From Elusimicrobia bacterium GWF2_62_30 (GTDB lineage: Bacteria; Elusimicrobiota; Elusimicrobia; Elusimicrobiales; UBA9959): DNA of 52,258 nucleotides. The stretch lies in the NCBI GenBank assembly GCA_001799995.1, contig MGUK01000031.1, forward strand, positions 1 through 52,258, given 5' to 3'. Shown here one piece after another: positions 14,593 through 25,272 of this stretch. Positions within the stretch are counted from its first letter, which is position 1. Each line of letters opens with the position of its first letter. Below the pieces are notes generated by a model. It saw only the letters and a program-made list of their open reading frames with translations, made no database searches and was not told the DNA's origin. The position numbers and the translations under genes were made by a program.

Positions 14593-16773
14593 ATGGCTGA
14601 AAAAAAAGAAAAATCCGGGAAAAGAGCGCTTTATACCTTCGCTGTCGTGTTCAGCCTGGTCTGGCTGATCCTGGCGCAGGTGATGGACGCGGTGAAATCG
14701 TTCGACAACAAGTGGAGCGACGCCCGGAAGATCTTCCCCATGTACCTCTCCGTCCCGTTCACCAAGGACGGCAGCTATTCCTTCCTGTTCGGCAAATACA
14801 TCAACCGGCCCGCCAGCGAAAAGATAACTATAACGGCCATCGACGATTACACGGTTGACAAGTACGGCTACCCGTTCAAGCGGAAATATTACGGCCAGCT
14901 CATCGACAACCTGAAGAAGCTGGGCGTAAAGGCCATAGGCATGGATGTGATGTTCTTCGAGCCCGACAGGGATTTCCCGGAGAACGATAAAAAATTCCTC
15001 TCTTCATCGGATAAGGCCGGCAACGTGGTGAACCTGCTGGCCATAGAGCGCGACCGCTTCACGGTAAAGAAGCCCATGAAAGGCGTGGCCGCGGCCAGTA
15101 CCTACGTGGCCTACCCCAATTCCGACATCAGCCTGGACAACGACGGCCACGCCAGGAAGTTCTTCCTTTTCTTCCCGGCGGAAGACGCCGATATGGACGG
15201 CGTGGAGGAAAAGGCGCTCCTCTACGGGAACGTGGGCCTCGGCAAGCTTAAGTGCAGCCCGGACTGCGACAGCATACGGCTGGCCTCGCTCGGCATGGCT
15301 ACCTACGCCATTTATACCGGCAAGCCGCTGCTCGAATACGAGATGCGCTACGGCGGCGAGCCGATGAAGCTCAATTACCGGTACCCGGTCTTCAGGAAAT
15401 CACACCCGGGCTGGGACAAAGATCCGAAGAACATGACGGATTCGACGTTCCGCCATATTTCCGTGGCCGACATCATCGAGGGGAAGATCAGCCCGGAGGA
15501 AAAGGAAGCGCTCAAGGACGGGATGACGCTCGTCGGGTCCACGGCGCTGGGGACCTACGACCATTTCCCGTCGCCTTTCTCCACCCTGTTCCCCGGCGTG
15601 GAGATACACGCCACCTGCATAGATAACCTGATGTTCAGCGACTCGCTCAAGAGCATAAGCCCAGGTTACCTGGCGCTTTTAATGCTGCTGCTGCCCTGGA
15701 TCCCCGTGCTCCTGGCCAGGTATTCCCTGCTGATGCTGGTCTCGGTCTCCGCGGCGCTGATGGGCTCCATGCTGTTCCTGGACTATCTGCTGCTCTGCAA
15801 CCTGTATTCCACCCCGTTCATCTCCGTGATGCTGTCCTTCTTCCTTCCCTTCGTCTATGTTACCGTGGACAAGGGCATGTCGGAGGTCAGGGAGAAGAAG
15901 TGGATAAAGAACACGTTCGGGCAGTACCTGTCCCCGAAGGTGGTCGATATCATCACCAAGGACCCCTCCAAGCTCTCCCTGGGCGGCGAGAAGCGCGACA
16001 TGACGGCCTTCTTCCTGGACCTGGCCGGCTTCACCACGATGTCGGAAAAGCTGTCCCCCGAAGAGCTGACCGCGATGCTGGTGGAATACCTGTCGGCCTT
16101 TACCGACGTGGTCCTCAAGCACGACGGCACCGTGGATAAATATATCGGCGACTGCGTCGTGGCTTTCTGGAACGCGCCGCTGGACCAGGCGGACCACCGC
16201 AAGCTCGGCGTAATGGCGGCGATAGACTGCCAGAGCGCGATGACGCGCCTGAACAGGGACCTTACGCAGTTCACCATAAAGCCCAAGTGCCGCGTGGGCG
16301 TGAACTCCGGGTACATGGTAGTAGGCAACATGGGTTCGAGGTCGCGCCTCTCCTATACGGTGATGGGCGACTCGGTGAACATGGCCTCCCGCATGGAGGG
16401 CGCCAACAAGTTCTTCGGCTCCAAGATCATGACCAGCGAGGCGACCTTCAAGGACCTGAAGGACCTCTTCGATTACCGCTACCTGGGCAGCATCCGTGTG
16501 GTGGGCAAGGCCATCCCGACCAAGGTCTACGAGCCTTTCGCCCTGAAGGGGGAAGCCCCGCCGGAAGTGAAGGCCATGCTCAAGCACTACGAAGCCGGCA
16601 TGGAGAAGTTCTATAAGGGCGATTACGCCGGTTCGCTGCCCGACTTCAAGGCCGCGCTGGCGGCCAGGCCGGACGACGGCCCTGCGCAGTACTACATCGA
16701 GACGGCGGAGCAATACAGCAAGGAACCGCCGAAAGACTGGGACGGGTCGTTCAACCTGACTTCAAAGGGCTAA
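14593..16773 (+). CDS. CHASE2-domain class III adenylate cyclase with C-terminal TPR
   Basis: In this 726-residue protein a membrane segment (about 12-30) precedes an extracytoplasmic CHASE2 sensor domain (about 40-350). Three membrane helices follow (about 355-425), then a class III nucleotide cyclase domain (about 465-640). The metal-binding aspartates are D476 (FFLDLAGFTT) and D520 (KYIGDCV), with K516 nearby and N596/R600 in GDSVNMASRMEG, so the site looks intact. Adenylate rather than guanylate cyclase is the usual call for this architecture. A TPR-like tail (about 655-710) may bind partners. It has its own promoter, AAGGGG precedes the ATG, and the stop abuts the next start, so the DUF3307 gene is probably co-expressed. 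Confidence 0.92.
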   Translation: MAEKKEKSGKRALYTFAVVFSLVWLILAQVMDAVKSFDNKWSDARKIFPMYLSVPFTKDGSYSFLFGKYINRPASEKITITAIDDYTVDKYGYPFKRKYYGQLIDNLKKLGVKAIGMDVMFFEPDRDFPENDKKFLSSSDKAGNVVNLLAIERDRFTVKKPMKGVAAASTYVAYPNSDISLDNDGHARKFFLFFPAEDADMDGVEEKALLYGNVGLGKLKCSPDCDSIRLASLGMATYAIYTGKPLLEYEMRYGGEPMKLNYRYPVFRKSHPGWDKDPKNMTDSTFRHISVADIIEGKISPEEKEALKDGMTLVGSTALGTYDHFPSPFSTLFPGVEIHATCIDNLMFSDSLKSISPGYLALLMLLLPWIPVLLARYSLLMLVSVSAALMGSMLFLDYLLLCNLYSTPFISVMLSFFLPFVYVTVDKGMSEVREKKWIKNTFGQYLSPKVVDIITKDPSKLSLGGEKRDMTAFFLDLAGFTTMSEKLSPEELTAMLVEYLSAFTDVVLKHDGTVDKYIGDCVVAFWNAPLDQADHRKLGVMAAIDCQSAMTRLNRDLTQFTIKPKCRVGVNSGYMVVGNMGSRSRLSYTVMGDSVNMASRMEGANKFFGSKIMTSEATFKDLKDLFDYRYLGSIRVVGKAIPTKVYEPFALKGEAPPEVKAMLKHYEAGMEKFYKGDYAGSLPDFKAALAARPDDGPAQYYIETAEQYSKEPPKDWDGSFNLTSKG

Positions 16774-17493
16774 ATGATCATCTTCTGGCGAATGTTCCTG
16801 GCGCACCTGCTGGCGGATTTCACGCTTCAGTTCGACGTGGTGAACAGGATGAAGCGCAAGAACGTGTGGGGCATGCTGCTGCACTGCTTCACGCACGTCT
16901 TCGTCTCCGTGGTGCTCACCTGGCCGTACCTGACGCAGACGTGGGTCCACATAGGCCCCGTCCCCGTCAACGGCTGGGGGGCGATAGCGCTGACGCTGGT
17001 CTTCCATTTCGTCATCGACCAGCTGCGCGTCTACAGCATGAAGCAGATGCGCTTCAAGGACGGCACGGTCAGCTTCCTCGTGGACCAGCTGCTGCATATC
17101 TACGTGCTGTTCATGATCTGCCCTATAGCCATGGAAGACCGCGGCTTTTTCCTCGCCGAGAAATGGATAGGGATCGCCAGCATGTTCGTGCTGGTCTCCC
17201 ACGTCTCCACCGTGCTCATCTACTTCCTCGAAAAAGAGTTCTTCGGCAAGGCTTTCCCCGGCTTCGACGAGAAGTACTTCCTGATCTTCGAGCGCCTGGT
17301 TCTGTGGTCCTTCTTCTTCGTGGACGGCTACTGGTGGGTGCCGTTCGCCGCGGCCTGGGTAGTCCAGATACTTTACGTGCGCAAGAAGCGCATCATAGAC
17401 CTTTCAAAGCTGAACGTGGCGCTGAGCATAGCGCTGACATGCGGGCTCGGGCTTTGGACGAGATATATTTACTACGGTTCCCTGCGCCTGTAG
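16774..17493 (+). CDS. DUF3307 family integral membrane protein
   Basis: This 239-residue polytopic membrane protein has about six hydrophobic segments. It begins FWRMFLAHLLADFTLQFD, the characteristic opening of DUF3307 proteins, and keeps HFVIDQLR and SFLVDQLLHI, whose His/Asp residues lie in membrane helices and could bind a metal or proton. The biochemical role of the family is not known to me. The ATG follows the stop of the cyclase gene without a gap, implying translational coupling and perhaps a link to cAMP signalling, though that is only inferred from position. Confidence 0.8.
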   Translation: MIIFWRMFLAHLLADFTLQFDVVNRMKRKNVWGMLLHCFTHVFVSVVLTWPYLTQTWVHIGPVPVNGWGAIALTLVFHFVIDQLRVYSMKQMRFKDGTVSFLVDQLLHIYVLFMICPIAMEDRGFFLAEKWIGIASMFVLVSHVSTVLIYFLEKEFFGKAFPGFDEKYFLIFERLVLWSFFFVDGYWWVPFAAAWVVQILYVRKKRIIDLSKLNVALSIALTCGLGLWTRYIYYGSLRL

Positions 17494-17515
17494 CCGCCCG
17501 GCGGCCCGGTCTTTA

Positions 17516-18133
17516 ATGAACGACAACATCGAAAAACTCAGGATAGAGGACGCCATCTTCACCTTTATCGACGTAGAGACGACCGGGCTTTCTTCGCGCC
17601 GGGCGCGCGTCTGCGAGGTGGCGGCGGTAAGCTTCCGCGGCGCCGAAAGGCTGGGCGAGCTTTCCGAACTGGTGGACCCCGGCTGCCCCATCCCGCCGGA
17701 GTGCACCCAGGTGCACGGCATAACGGACGCGATGGTGAAGGGCCGCCCGGCCTTCGGGGCCATAACCCCGAGGCTCCTGGACCTGCTGGAGGGGTCCGTG
17801 CTGGTGGCACATAACGCCGAATTCGACCTGGGCTTCCTCTGCATGGAATTCTCGAAGGCGGGCCTCAAATTCCCGGAGAGGCCGGTGCTGGACACGCTTT
17901 CGCTGGCCAGGAAGAACTGGAAGTTCCAGAGCAACCGCCTGGGCAACATCGCGGCGGAACTCAGGATCCCGAACGACAACTGGCACCGCGCGCTGGCCGA
18001 CGTGGAAATGACACGGAAGATCTTCGAGCGCTTCGCGGCGGAGCTGAGCGCGGCCGGCGCCATGACCGTCGCCGACCTGATTTTGAAAAGCGGGGCCGCC
18101 CCCAGGGTCCCGCAGAAGCAGGATACTTTTTAA
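17516..18133 (+). CDS. DnaQ-like 3'-5' exonuclease (DEDDh)
   Basis: This 205-residue RNase T/DnaQ-fold exonuclease has all DEDDh residues visible: D19 and E21 in FIDVETTGLS, the Exo II aspartate in VAHNAEFDLGFL, and the Exo III His/Asp in HRALADVEMT. It has the size of a stand-alone proofreading-type exonuclease and lacks the extra domains of PolC or DinG, so it could be a polymerase III epsilon subunit or a general nuclease. It lies 13 bases before hutH; the shared spacing suggests co-transcription without an obvious functional tie. Confidence 0.85.
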   Translation: MNDNIEKLRIEDAIFTFIDVETTGLSSRRARVCEVAAVSFRGAERLGELSELVDPGCPIPPECTQVHGITDAMVKGRPAFGAITPRLLDLLEGSVLVAHNAEFDLGFLCMEFSKAGLKFPERPVLDTLSLARKNWKFQSNRLGNIAAELRIPNDNWHRALADVEMTRKIFERFAAELSAAGAMTVADLILKSGAAPRVPQKQDTF

Positions 18134-18146
18134 GGAGGAGTACACA

Positions 18147-19679
18147 ATGGCTATAAAAGTCGGAGCTGGTCCTTTAACGATAGAAGACGTGGTCAAGGTG
18201 GCCCGTCACGGCGAGAAAGTTGAGCTTGCCCCGGAGGCGGTCGAGCGTATCAAGAAGTGCCGGGCCATGCTCGAGAGAAAAATAGCGGCCCATGAAATAA
18301 TGTACGGGGTCAATACCGGCATAGGCGAATTTTCCGAAGTGGTGCTTAACGACGAGCAGGTGCAGCAGTTCCAGCGCTACCTGATCTACAACCATGCCGC
18401 CGGCATAGGCGGGCCCTGCCCGATAGAGCACGTGCGCGCGGCCATGCTGAGCCGCATAGCGGTGCACACGCGCGGCCATTCCGGCTGCCGCCCCGAGATA
18501 ACGCAGACCTACGTGGACATGCTCAACAAGGGCGTTACCCCGGTGGTATGCGAGAAGGGCAGCGTCGGCGCCTGCGGCGACCTTTCCCCGATGAGCCAGG
18601 TGGCTCTTTCCCTGATGGGCGAAGGCGAAAGCTTTTACGACGGCCAGCGGATGCCGACCAAGGCCGCCATGGAAAAGGCGGGCATCCCGATACCCGGGCT
18701 GCAGGCCCGCGACGGCCTGGCCGCGATAAACGGCTCCAACCTGATCACCGGCATGGGCTGCCTCGAGCTGTACGACTCCGAGCGCTGGCTGAAGCAGGCG
18801 GAGATAACCGCCGCCATGACGCTGGAAGCGCTGATGGCCAACATGAAGCCTTACGATTCCCGGCTGCACGAGCTGCGCGGCTTCAAGGGCGCCGTCACTT
18901 CCGCGGCCAATATCCGCGCCGTGGTGGACGGCTCCGACCTGATCACCGGCAAGCTCAAGGTCAAGGTGCAGGACGCTTACTCGATGCGCTCCACCCCGCA
19001 GGTGATAGGCGCGATGCGCGACCACCTGGCCTACGCGCGCAAGCAGTTCGAGATCGAGCTCAACGGCGTGGCCGATAATCCCATCTTCCTGCCGGACAGC
19101 AACACCGTGCTGACCGGCGCCAATTTCCAGGGCACCCCGATAAGCATGCCGCTGGATATGGTGGGCACCGGCATAACGATGGTGAGCGTCCTCTCCGAGC
19201 GGCGCCTCAACCGCCTGCTCAACCCCGCCCTGAGCGTGGGGCTTCCCGCTTTCCTGACCAAGGGCGCGGGGATGTTCTCGGGCCATATGCTGAGCCAGTA
19301 TACGGCCGACATGCTCATCGTCGAGCAGCGCATTCTCAGCACCCCGTCCTGCATCCAGTCCATCCCGGCCGCCGCCGACCAGGAGGACTTCGTCAGCATG
19401 GGCATGAACGCCGCGCTCAAGACCCGCCAGATCCTCAACAACGCCAACGGCGTGCTGGCCATAGAGATGATAGCCGCCGCGCAGGGCCTCGACTTCCGAG
19501 ACTTCTCCTTCGGCAAGGGCACCAAGGCCGCGCACGGGGCGGTCCGCAAGGTGGTGGAGCACCTGGACATCGACAGACCCCTCTTCAAGGACCACAACGC
19601 CATGTCCGACGCCGTAAAGCGCTGCGACGTGCTGGAAGCGGTGGAGAAGGAAATAGGCGAGCTGAAGAGCTCCTGGTAG
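18147..19679 (+). CDS. hutH: Histidine ammonia-lyase with Ala-Cys-Gly cofactor triad
   Basis: This 510-residue enzyme converts L-histidine to urocanate and ammonia, the first step of histidine degradation. Active-site positions match Pseudomonas putida HutH in number and context: Y53 in MYGVNTGIGE, H83 in YNHAAG (the residue typical of His- rather than Phe/Tyr-lyases), NGSNLITG, and QDAYSMRSTPQVIG. The MIO cofactor normally forms from Ala142-Ser143-Gly144. Here codon 143 is TGC, giving GSVGACGDLSPMSQ, so Cys replaces the usual Ser. AAGGAGGAG precedes the ATG. It is first of the hutH-hutU-yajQ-hutI run, and no hut regulator is visible nearby. Confidence 0.93.
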   Translation: MAIKVGAGPLTIEDVVKVARHGEKVELAPEAVERIKKCRAMLERKIAAHEIMYGVNTGIGEFSEVVLNDEQVQQFQRYLIYNHAAGIGGPCPIEHVRAAMLSRIAVHTRGHSGCRPEITQTYVDMLNKGVTPVVCEKGSVGACGDLSPMSQVALSLMGEGESFYDGQRMPTKAAMEKAGIPIPGLQARDGLAAINGSNLITGMGCLELYDSERWLKQAEITAAMTLEALMANMKPYDSRLHELRGFKGAVTSAANIRAVVDGSDLITGKLKVKVQDAYSMRSTPQVIGAMRDHLAYARKQFEIELNGVADNPIFLPDSNTVLTGANFQGTPISMPLDMVGTGITMVSVLSERRLNRLLNPALSVGLPAFLTKGAGMFSGHMLSQYTADMLIVEQRILSTPSCIQSIPAAADQEDFVSMGMNAALKTRQILNNANGVLAIEMIAAAQGLDFRDFSFGKGTKAAHGAVRKVVEHLDIDRPLFKDHNAMSDAVKRCDVLEAVEKEIGELKSSW

Positions 19680-19695
19680 AACTTCCCAAGGAGGA

Positions 19696-19736
19696 ATGGT
19701 CCCGGGGCCGCGTGTCCCGGGACCGGATTTGACGCT

Positions 19737-19740
<4 letters not shown>
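19696..19740 (+). promoter_or_regulatory. hutU leader: hairpin and overlapping 14-codon ORF
   Basis: Between hutH and hutU an AAGGAGG (19688-19694) lies 42 bases before the hutU ATG. The gap holds a perfect 9-bp hairpin, GGTCCCGGG (19698-19706) with CCCGGGACC (19716-19724). One base after AAGGAGG an ATG opens a 14-codon frame, [14 protein letters not shown], whose TGA overlaps the hutU ATG as ATGA. Either the hairpin brings the ribosome-binding site near the hutU start, or the mini-ORF couples translation into hutU. The one-base spacing is tight for the mini-ORF, so I cannot decide between them. Confidence 0.55.
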
Positions 19741-21386
<1,646 letters not shown>

Positions 21387-21455
21387 ATCGGGAATCGAGA
21401 ATCATGGATCGAGAATCATTGATTCCCGACTCCCGATTCTTGATTCACGATTAAC
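21387..21455. repeat. Intergenic inverted 7-bp repeat element, copy B
   Basis: This starts immediately after the hutU stop. The left arm is four heptamers close to RRGAATC (21390-21417), with ATT at the turn (21418-21420). The right arm is five heptamers close to GATTCNN (21421-21455). Layout and units match copy A at 10317-10384, and again the element sits between a stop codon and the next gene's ribosome-binding site. Arms of period 7 that also pair are unusual for REP-type elements. Confidence 0.85.
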
Positions 21456-21483
21456 GATGTTAATGTTTAGGAGGATATAAAAT

Positions 21484-21981
21484 ATGGCTTCTGATTTTAG
21501 TTTTGACGTGGTTTCGAAGGTGGAGTATACCGTAGTGGACGAGGCTATCTCCATCGCGATGAAGGAAGTGATCAACCGCTACGATTTCAAGGATTCCAAG
21601 TCAGAAATAAATTTCGACAAGAAAGCCAATACCATCATGCTGCAGTCTTCCGACGTGTATAAGGTGAAAGCCCTTTACGAGGTGCTGCAGACCAAGCTGT
21701 CCAAGCGCGGGCTGCCGCTGAAGAACTTCGAGCCGCAGAAGATAGACAGCGCCCTGGGCGGCACCGCCAAGCAGGCCATAAAGGTGCAGCAGGGCATCCC
21801 GCAGGAGAAGGCCAAGGAAATAGTGAAGGCCATCAAGGAGCAAAAGCTCAAGGCCAACGTCTCGATACAGGGCGACACCCTGCGCGTCACTTCCAAATCC
21901 AAGGACGAACTGCAGAACGTGATGACCCTGCTGCGCGGCGAGGACTACGGCATTGCCCTGCAGTTCGACAACTTCAGATAA
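21484..21981 (+). CDS. yajQ: YajQ family nucleotide-binding protein
   Basis: This 165-residue protein of the YajQ (DUF520) family begins SDFSFDVVSKVEY and carries EVINRYDFKDSKSEI, KANTIMLQSSDVYK and the ending YGIALQFDNFR. The fold has two ferredoxin-like domains. Family members bind nucleotides and RNA, and some in Xanthomonas and Pseudomonas bind cyclic di-GMP. The size is normal. AGGAGG lies nine bases before the ATG, after the heptamer repeat. It interrupts the hut genes between hutU and hutI; I know of no role for YajQ in histidine degradation, so this is probably simple co-transcription. Confidence 0.93.
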   Translation: MASDFSFDVVSKVEYTVVDEAISIAMKEVINRYDFKDSKSEINFDKKANTIMLQSSDVYKVKALYEVLQTKLSKRGLPLKNFEPQKIDSALGGTAKQAIKVQQGIPQEKAKEIVKAIKEQKLKANVSIQGDTLRVTSKSKDELQNVMTLLRGEDYGIALQFDNFR

Positions 21982-22011
21982 CGGACCGCCCGGCGCCGTA
22001 AATTTTACACG

Positions 22012-23265
22012 ATGGCAATTCTTTTTACAGGCATAAAGCAGCTCCTCACTTTCGCCGGTGACGCGGCTCCGCGCGCGGGCGCGGCCATGCGCGAGACCGG
22101 GCTGGTGAAGAACGCCGCCGTGCTCGTAGAGAACGGCCTTATAGAGGCCGCGGGACCGCGCGCCGCGGTACTCCGTCACCGCCTGGCAAAGAAAGCCAGG
22201 GTGGTGGAAGTGAACGGCGTCTGCCTGCCCGGCTTTGCCGACAGCCATACGCACGCCGTGTTCGCGGAGCCGCGCCTGAAGGATTTTTCGATGCGTACCG
22301 CCGGGGCGTCCTACCAGGACATCAAGGCTGCCGGCGGGGGGATAATTTCCAGCGTGGGCGCGGTGCGCGCCCAGCCGCTGAAGGCGATGACGGCGCAGCT
22401 TGCGGCGCGGGCCGCGCGCTTCCTGGAGTGCGGTACCACCACCGCCGAAGTGAAAAGCGGCTACGGCCTGAGCCTGGACTCCGAGCTTAAGATGCTGCGC
22501 GCGGTGCGCGAGGCCGCCAAGCTCACCCCGCTGGAGCTGCTGCCGACGCTGCTGGCCGCCCACAGCGTGCCGCCGGAATTCGGCGGCGACGCGCAGAAAT
22601 ACCTGGACTACGTTACGGCCGAGATCCTGCCCAAAGCCGCGGCGGAAAAACTGGCGGTGTTCGCCGACATCTTCTGCGAGAAGGGCTATTTCACTCCGGA
22701 ACAAACCACCGCTTATCTGAAGGAAGCCGCGCGGTTGGGGCTGCGGCCCAAAGTGCATTCCGAACAGCTTTCTAATTACGGCGGCACCCGCGCCGGCGCG
22801 GCCGCGGGCGCGGTGAGCGCCGACCACGCCGACCATGTCTATGCCGAGGATATCGCCGCCATGCGCGACGCGGGGACCATCGCCACCCTGCTGCCGGCTT
22901 CCAATTTCTACCTGGGGCTCGCCAAGTATCCGCCCGCCAGGGAGCTGATCTCCGAGGGCGTGCCCGTAGCGCTGGCCACGGACTTCAACCCCGGCACCTG
23001 CCCGTGCTGGAACATGCAGTTCGTACTGGCGGCGGCCTGCACCCATTGCGCGATGACCCCCGAAGAGGCCCTCTGCGCCGCCACCGTCAACGGCGCCTGG
23101 GCGCTGGACCTGGGCGACAGGCTCGGGGCCGTCACGCCGGGCATGCAGGCGGACCTGGCCTTTTTCGACGCCGGGGATTACCGCGAGCTTTGCTATTATT
23201 TCGGCGCCAACCAGTGCGTGATGACCGTAAAAAAAGGGAAGATCGTGCACGGGAAGGGCCGTTAG
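22012..23265 (+). CDS. hutI: Imidazolonepropionase
   Basis: This 417-residue metal-dependent amidohydrolase opens the imidazolone ring of imidazolonepropionate to give N-formimino-L-glutamate, the third step of histidine degradation. The metal site is visible as HxH in GFADSHTHAVF, a His in KVHSEQLSNYGGT, a His in ADHADHVY and the Asp in ALATDFNPGTCPCWN, a stretch close to the HutI signature. The length is normal. No strong ribosome-binding site precedes ATG 22012, 30 bases after yajQ. Its product would feed FtcD, encoded 15 kb upstream, so the set yields glutamate without HutG or HutF. Confidence 0.96.
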   Translation: MAILFTGIKQLLTFAGDAAPRAGAAMRETGLVKNAAVLVENGLIEAAGPRAAVLRHRLAKKARVVEVNGVCLPGFADSHTHAVFAEPRLKDFSMRTAGASYQDIKAAGGGIISSVGAVRAQPLKAMTAQLAARAARFLECGTTTAEVKSGYGLSLDSELKMLRAVREAAKLTPLELLPTLLAAHSVPPEFGGDAQKYLDYVTAEILPKAAAEKLAVFADIFCEKGYFTPEQTTAYLKEAARLGLRPKVHSEQLSNYGGTRAGAAAGAVSADHADHVYAEDIAAMRDAGTIATLLPASNFYLGLAKYPPARELISEGVPVALATDFNPGTCPCWNMQFVLAAACTHCAMTPEEALCAATVNGAWALDLGDRLGAVTPGMQADLAFFDAGDYRELCYYFGANQCVMTVKKGKIVHGKGR

Positions 23266-23314
23266 CGGCGCCGGCGGAACGGCGGTATCCTGAGCTTTTA
23301 GCCGGAGACAAATC

Positions 23315-24160
23315 GTGAAAGTAGTCCTATTCGACATCGACGGTACGCTGGTAAAAGCCGGCGGCGCGGGCGCCCGGGCGCTGAACCACGCGGTGCACGC
23401 GCTGACGGGGCACCCGGAGGCCTGCAAGTCCTGCCAGCTGCAGGGCGGCACCGATAAGGCCAATTTCGAGAACGCTTTTGTGGCCGGCGCCGGGCGCAAA
23501 CCCACCCGGAAGGAAATGTCCGCGCTGACGGAAAAATACGTGGCGCGCCTGCCCCTGGAGGTAACGGCCTCCGTGAAGGCGGGGAATTATTCCAAGGTAA
23601 AAGGCGTGGAGAAATTCCTGGCCAGGCTGTCGGGGAAAAAGGAAGTGCTGGTCGGACTCGGCACGGGCAACCTCAGGGAAGGGGCCTTCATAAAGCTGGA
23701 ACCCTCGGGCCTGATGAAGCATTTCGCCTTCGGCGGCTACGGCTGCGATTCCCACCAGAGAAGCGAGATGCTGAAAAAAGCCGTCGGGCGGGCCGCTAAG
23801 ATCGCGAAGACCGCCATAAAACCGGTGGAGGTCTTCGTGATCGGCGACACGCACCTGGACGTACAGGCGGCCCGCGAGGCCGGCTATCATTCCGCGGCCG
23901 TGCTGGACGGTTTCGGCGATGAGCGCCTTATCATGCGGTCCAACCCGGAGCTGGTGACGAAGGATTTCCGCGCGCTGAAGCCCTGGCTGATCTGGCTGGG
24001 CCTTGAAAAGGACCCGCGCGGGGTGCGGCGGGGCACGTATATCTGCCCGGATTCGCCCATAGAGCACGCGCAGCATGGCCGGACGGGCCTGGACCAGAAG
24101 GACCTGGACGAGGGCATCAAGCGACTCCGGGCGCTGAAGAAAAGGACGGCGGGCCGCTAG
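23315..24160 (+). CDS. HAD-family phosphatase (phosphoglycolate-phosphatase-like)
   Basis: This 281-residue haloacid-dehalogenase hydrolase has nucleophile D7 and acid D9 in VVLFDIDGTLVKAGG. Motif II is GLGTGN and motif IV is VIGDTHLDVQAAREAG, with an alpha-helical cap between motifs I and II (subclass I). It probably hydrolyses a small phosphate ester. A C-terminal extension of about 55 residues (from KDPRGVRRGTYICPDSP) is not part of the HAD fold and is unfamiliar to me. The start is GTG with CGGAGA upstream. It lies 49 bases after hutI and 17 before the SIS gene. Confidence 0.85.
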   Translation: MKVVLFDIDGTLVKAGGAGARALNHAVHALTGHPEACKSCQLQGGTDKANFENAFVAGAGRKPTRKEMSALTEKYVARLPLEVTASVKAGNYSKVKGVEKFLARLSGKKEVLVGLGTGNLREGAFIKLEPSGLMKHFAFGGYGCDSHQRSEMLKKAVGRAAKIAKTAIKPVEVFVIGDTHLDVQAAREAGYHSAAVLDGFGDERLIMRSNPELVTKDFRALKPWLIWLGLEKDPRGVRRGTYICPDSPIEHAQHGRTGLDQKDLDEGIKRLRALKKRTAGR

Positions 24161-24177
24161 CCGCCGGTAGAACTTTT

Positions 24178-25179
24178 ATGGACATTAAAAACACGCTTAC
24201 CTACAGGGATATAGCCGAAATCCCGGACCTCCTCGAGGATTTTTCCGCCCGGGCCGGGGAACTTAAAAAGACCGCGCTGCGCTCGGAAAGAACCGTCTAC
24301 CTGGTGGGCCGCGGCAGTTCCGGCAACGCCACGCTGTTCGCCAAGTATATATGGGAGACCTTCGCGGGCACTATAACGAATTTCATCCACCCGCATTCCA
24401 TCTTCGAAGCCGCCAGGCCGCTGAATTTTTCGGGGCAGTCCGTCTGGGCTTTCTCTCAGTCGGGAAAAAGCCCGGACATAGTCGCCTGCCTGGAAAAGCT
24501 GCTGCGCTGGGGGGCGCGCGGGGTCGCCGTCACCAACGAGGCCGACCTGGAAAAGAACCCCCTGGCCCGGCGCGCCGGCCGCCACATACTCCTTTCCTCT
24601 TCGCCGGAACTGCCCGTAGCCGCTACCAAAAGCTTCATACTTCAGCTCTGGGCCGTGCTTTGGACCGCCCAGGTGTGGAGCGGGTGTTTTTCTAAGAAGG
24701 ATTTTCCCGATACGATAGCCCAGGCAAGGCGGCTGGTCGCGGGCGCCGCCGGCCGCTCCGGGCAGGTCTTCTTCAAGAAGGTGAAAGCGGCGCAGATGAT
24801 AGGCTTCGTGGGCCGGGGCCCGTATAACGCGGTGGCCGACGACTCCGCCCTGAAATTCCGGGAAATGGCCAAAGCCCACGCGCTGGGCTATTCGGCCGCG
24901 GAGTTCCTGCACGGGCCGGTGGGCGCTTACACGCGGAAGGATTTCGTTTTCCTGCTCAGCCCGGGCGAAAAACTCCCCGAAGACCTCCTGAAGGTCAAGA
25001 AAGCGCTGGACGAGCGGGGCACGCCTTACCACGCGGTTTTCCAGAAAAAGGGGAAATTCCCTTTCAACTGTCTGCTGGCGGATATCGAAATGAAGCTGCT
25101 GGCCCTAAACCTGGCGCTTGCCAGGGGCCTTAACCCGGACAACCCGAAAGGCCTGAAAAAAGTTACCCACACCTTCTGA
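24178..25179 (+). CDS. Double SIS-domain sugar-phosphate isomerase/deaminase
   Basis: This 333-residue protein has two SIS domains, resembling the isomerase half of GlmS without its glutaminase domain. Substrate-loop motifs are VGRGSSGNATLFAKY, AFSQSGKSPDIVA and AATKSF in the first domain, then FVGRGPYNAVADDSALKFREM and AEFLHGP in the second. The last residues, LNPDNPKGLKKVT, match the conserved GlmS-type tail. Such stand-alone proteins act as glucosamine-6-phosphate deaminases, AgaS-like enzymes or fructosamine-6-phosphate enzymes. A role in amino-sugar use is likely, with substrate unknown. The neighbouring HAD phosphatase may act on the same sugar phosphates. Confidence 0.87.
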   Translation: MDIKNTLTYRDIAEIPDLLEDFSARAGELKKTALRSERTVYLVGRGSSGNATLFAKYIWETFAGTITNFIHPHSIFEAARPLNFSGQSVWAFSQSGKSPDIVACLEKLLRWGARGVAVTNEADLEKNPLARRAGRHILLSSSPELPVAATKSFILQLWAVLWTAQVWSGCFSKKDFPDTIAQARRLVAGAAGRSGQVFFKKVKAAQMIGFVGRGPYNAVADDSALKFREMAKAHALGYSAAEFLHGPVGAYTRKDFVFLLSPGEKLPEDLLKVKKALDERGTPYHAVFQKKGKFPFNCLLADIEMKLLALNLALARGLNPDNPKGLKKVTHTF

Positions 25180-25272
25180 AAAGCCCGCGCCGCGCCGCCA
25201 GAGCGCCGGTTTCGGCCTCGCGTGCGCGCGCGCGACTAATATTTTTGTCGTTAATCTGTAACAGCGTGCTAC

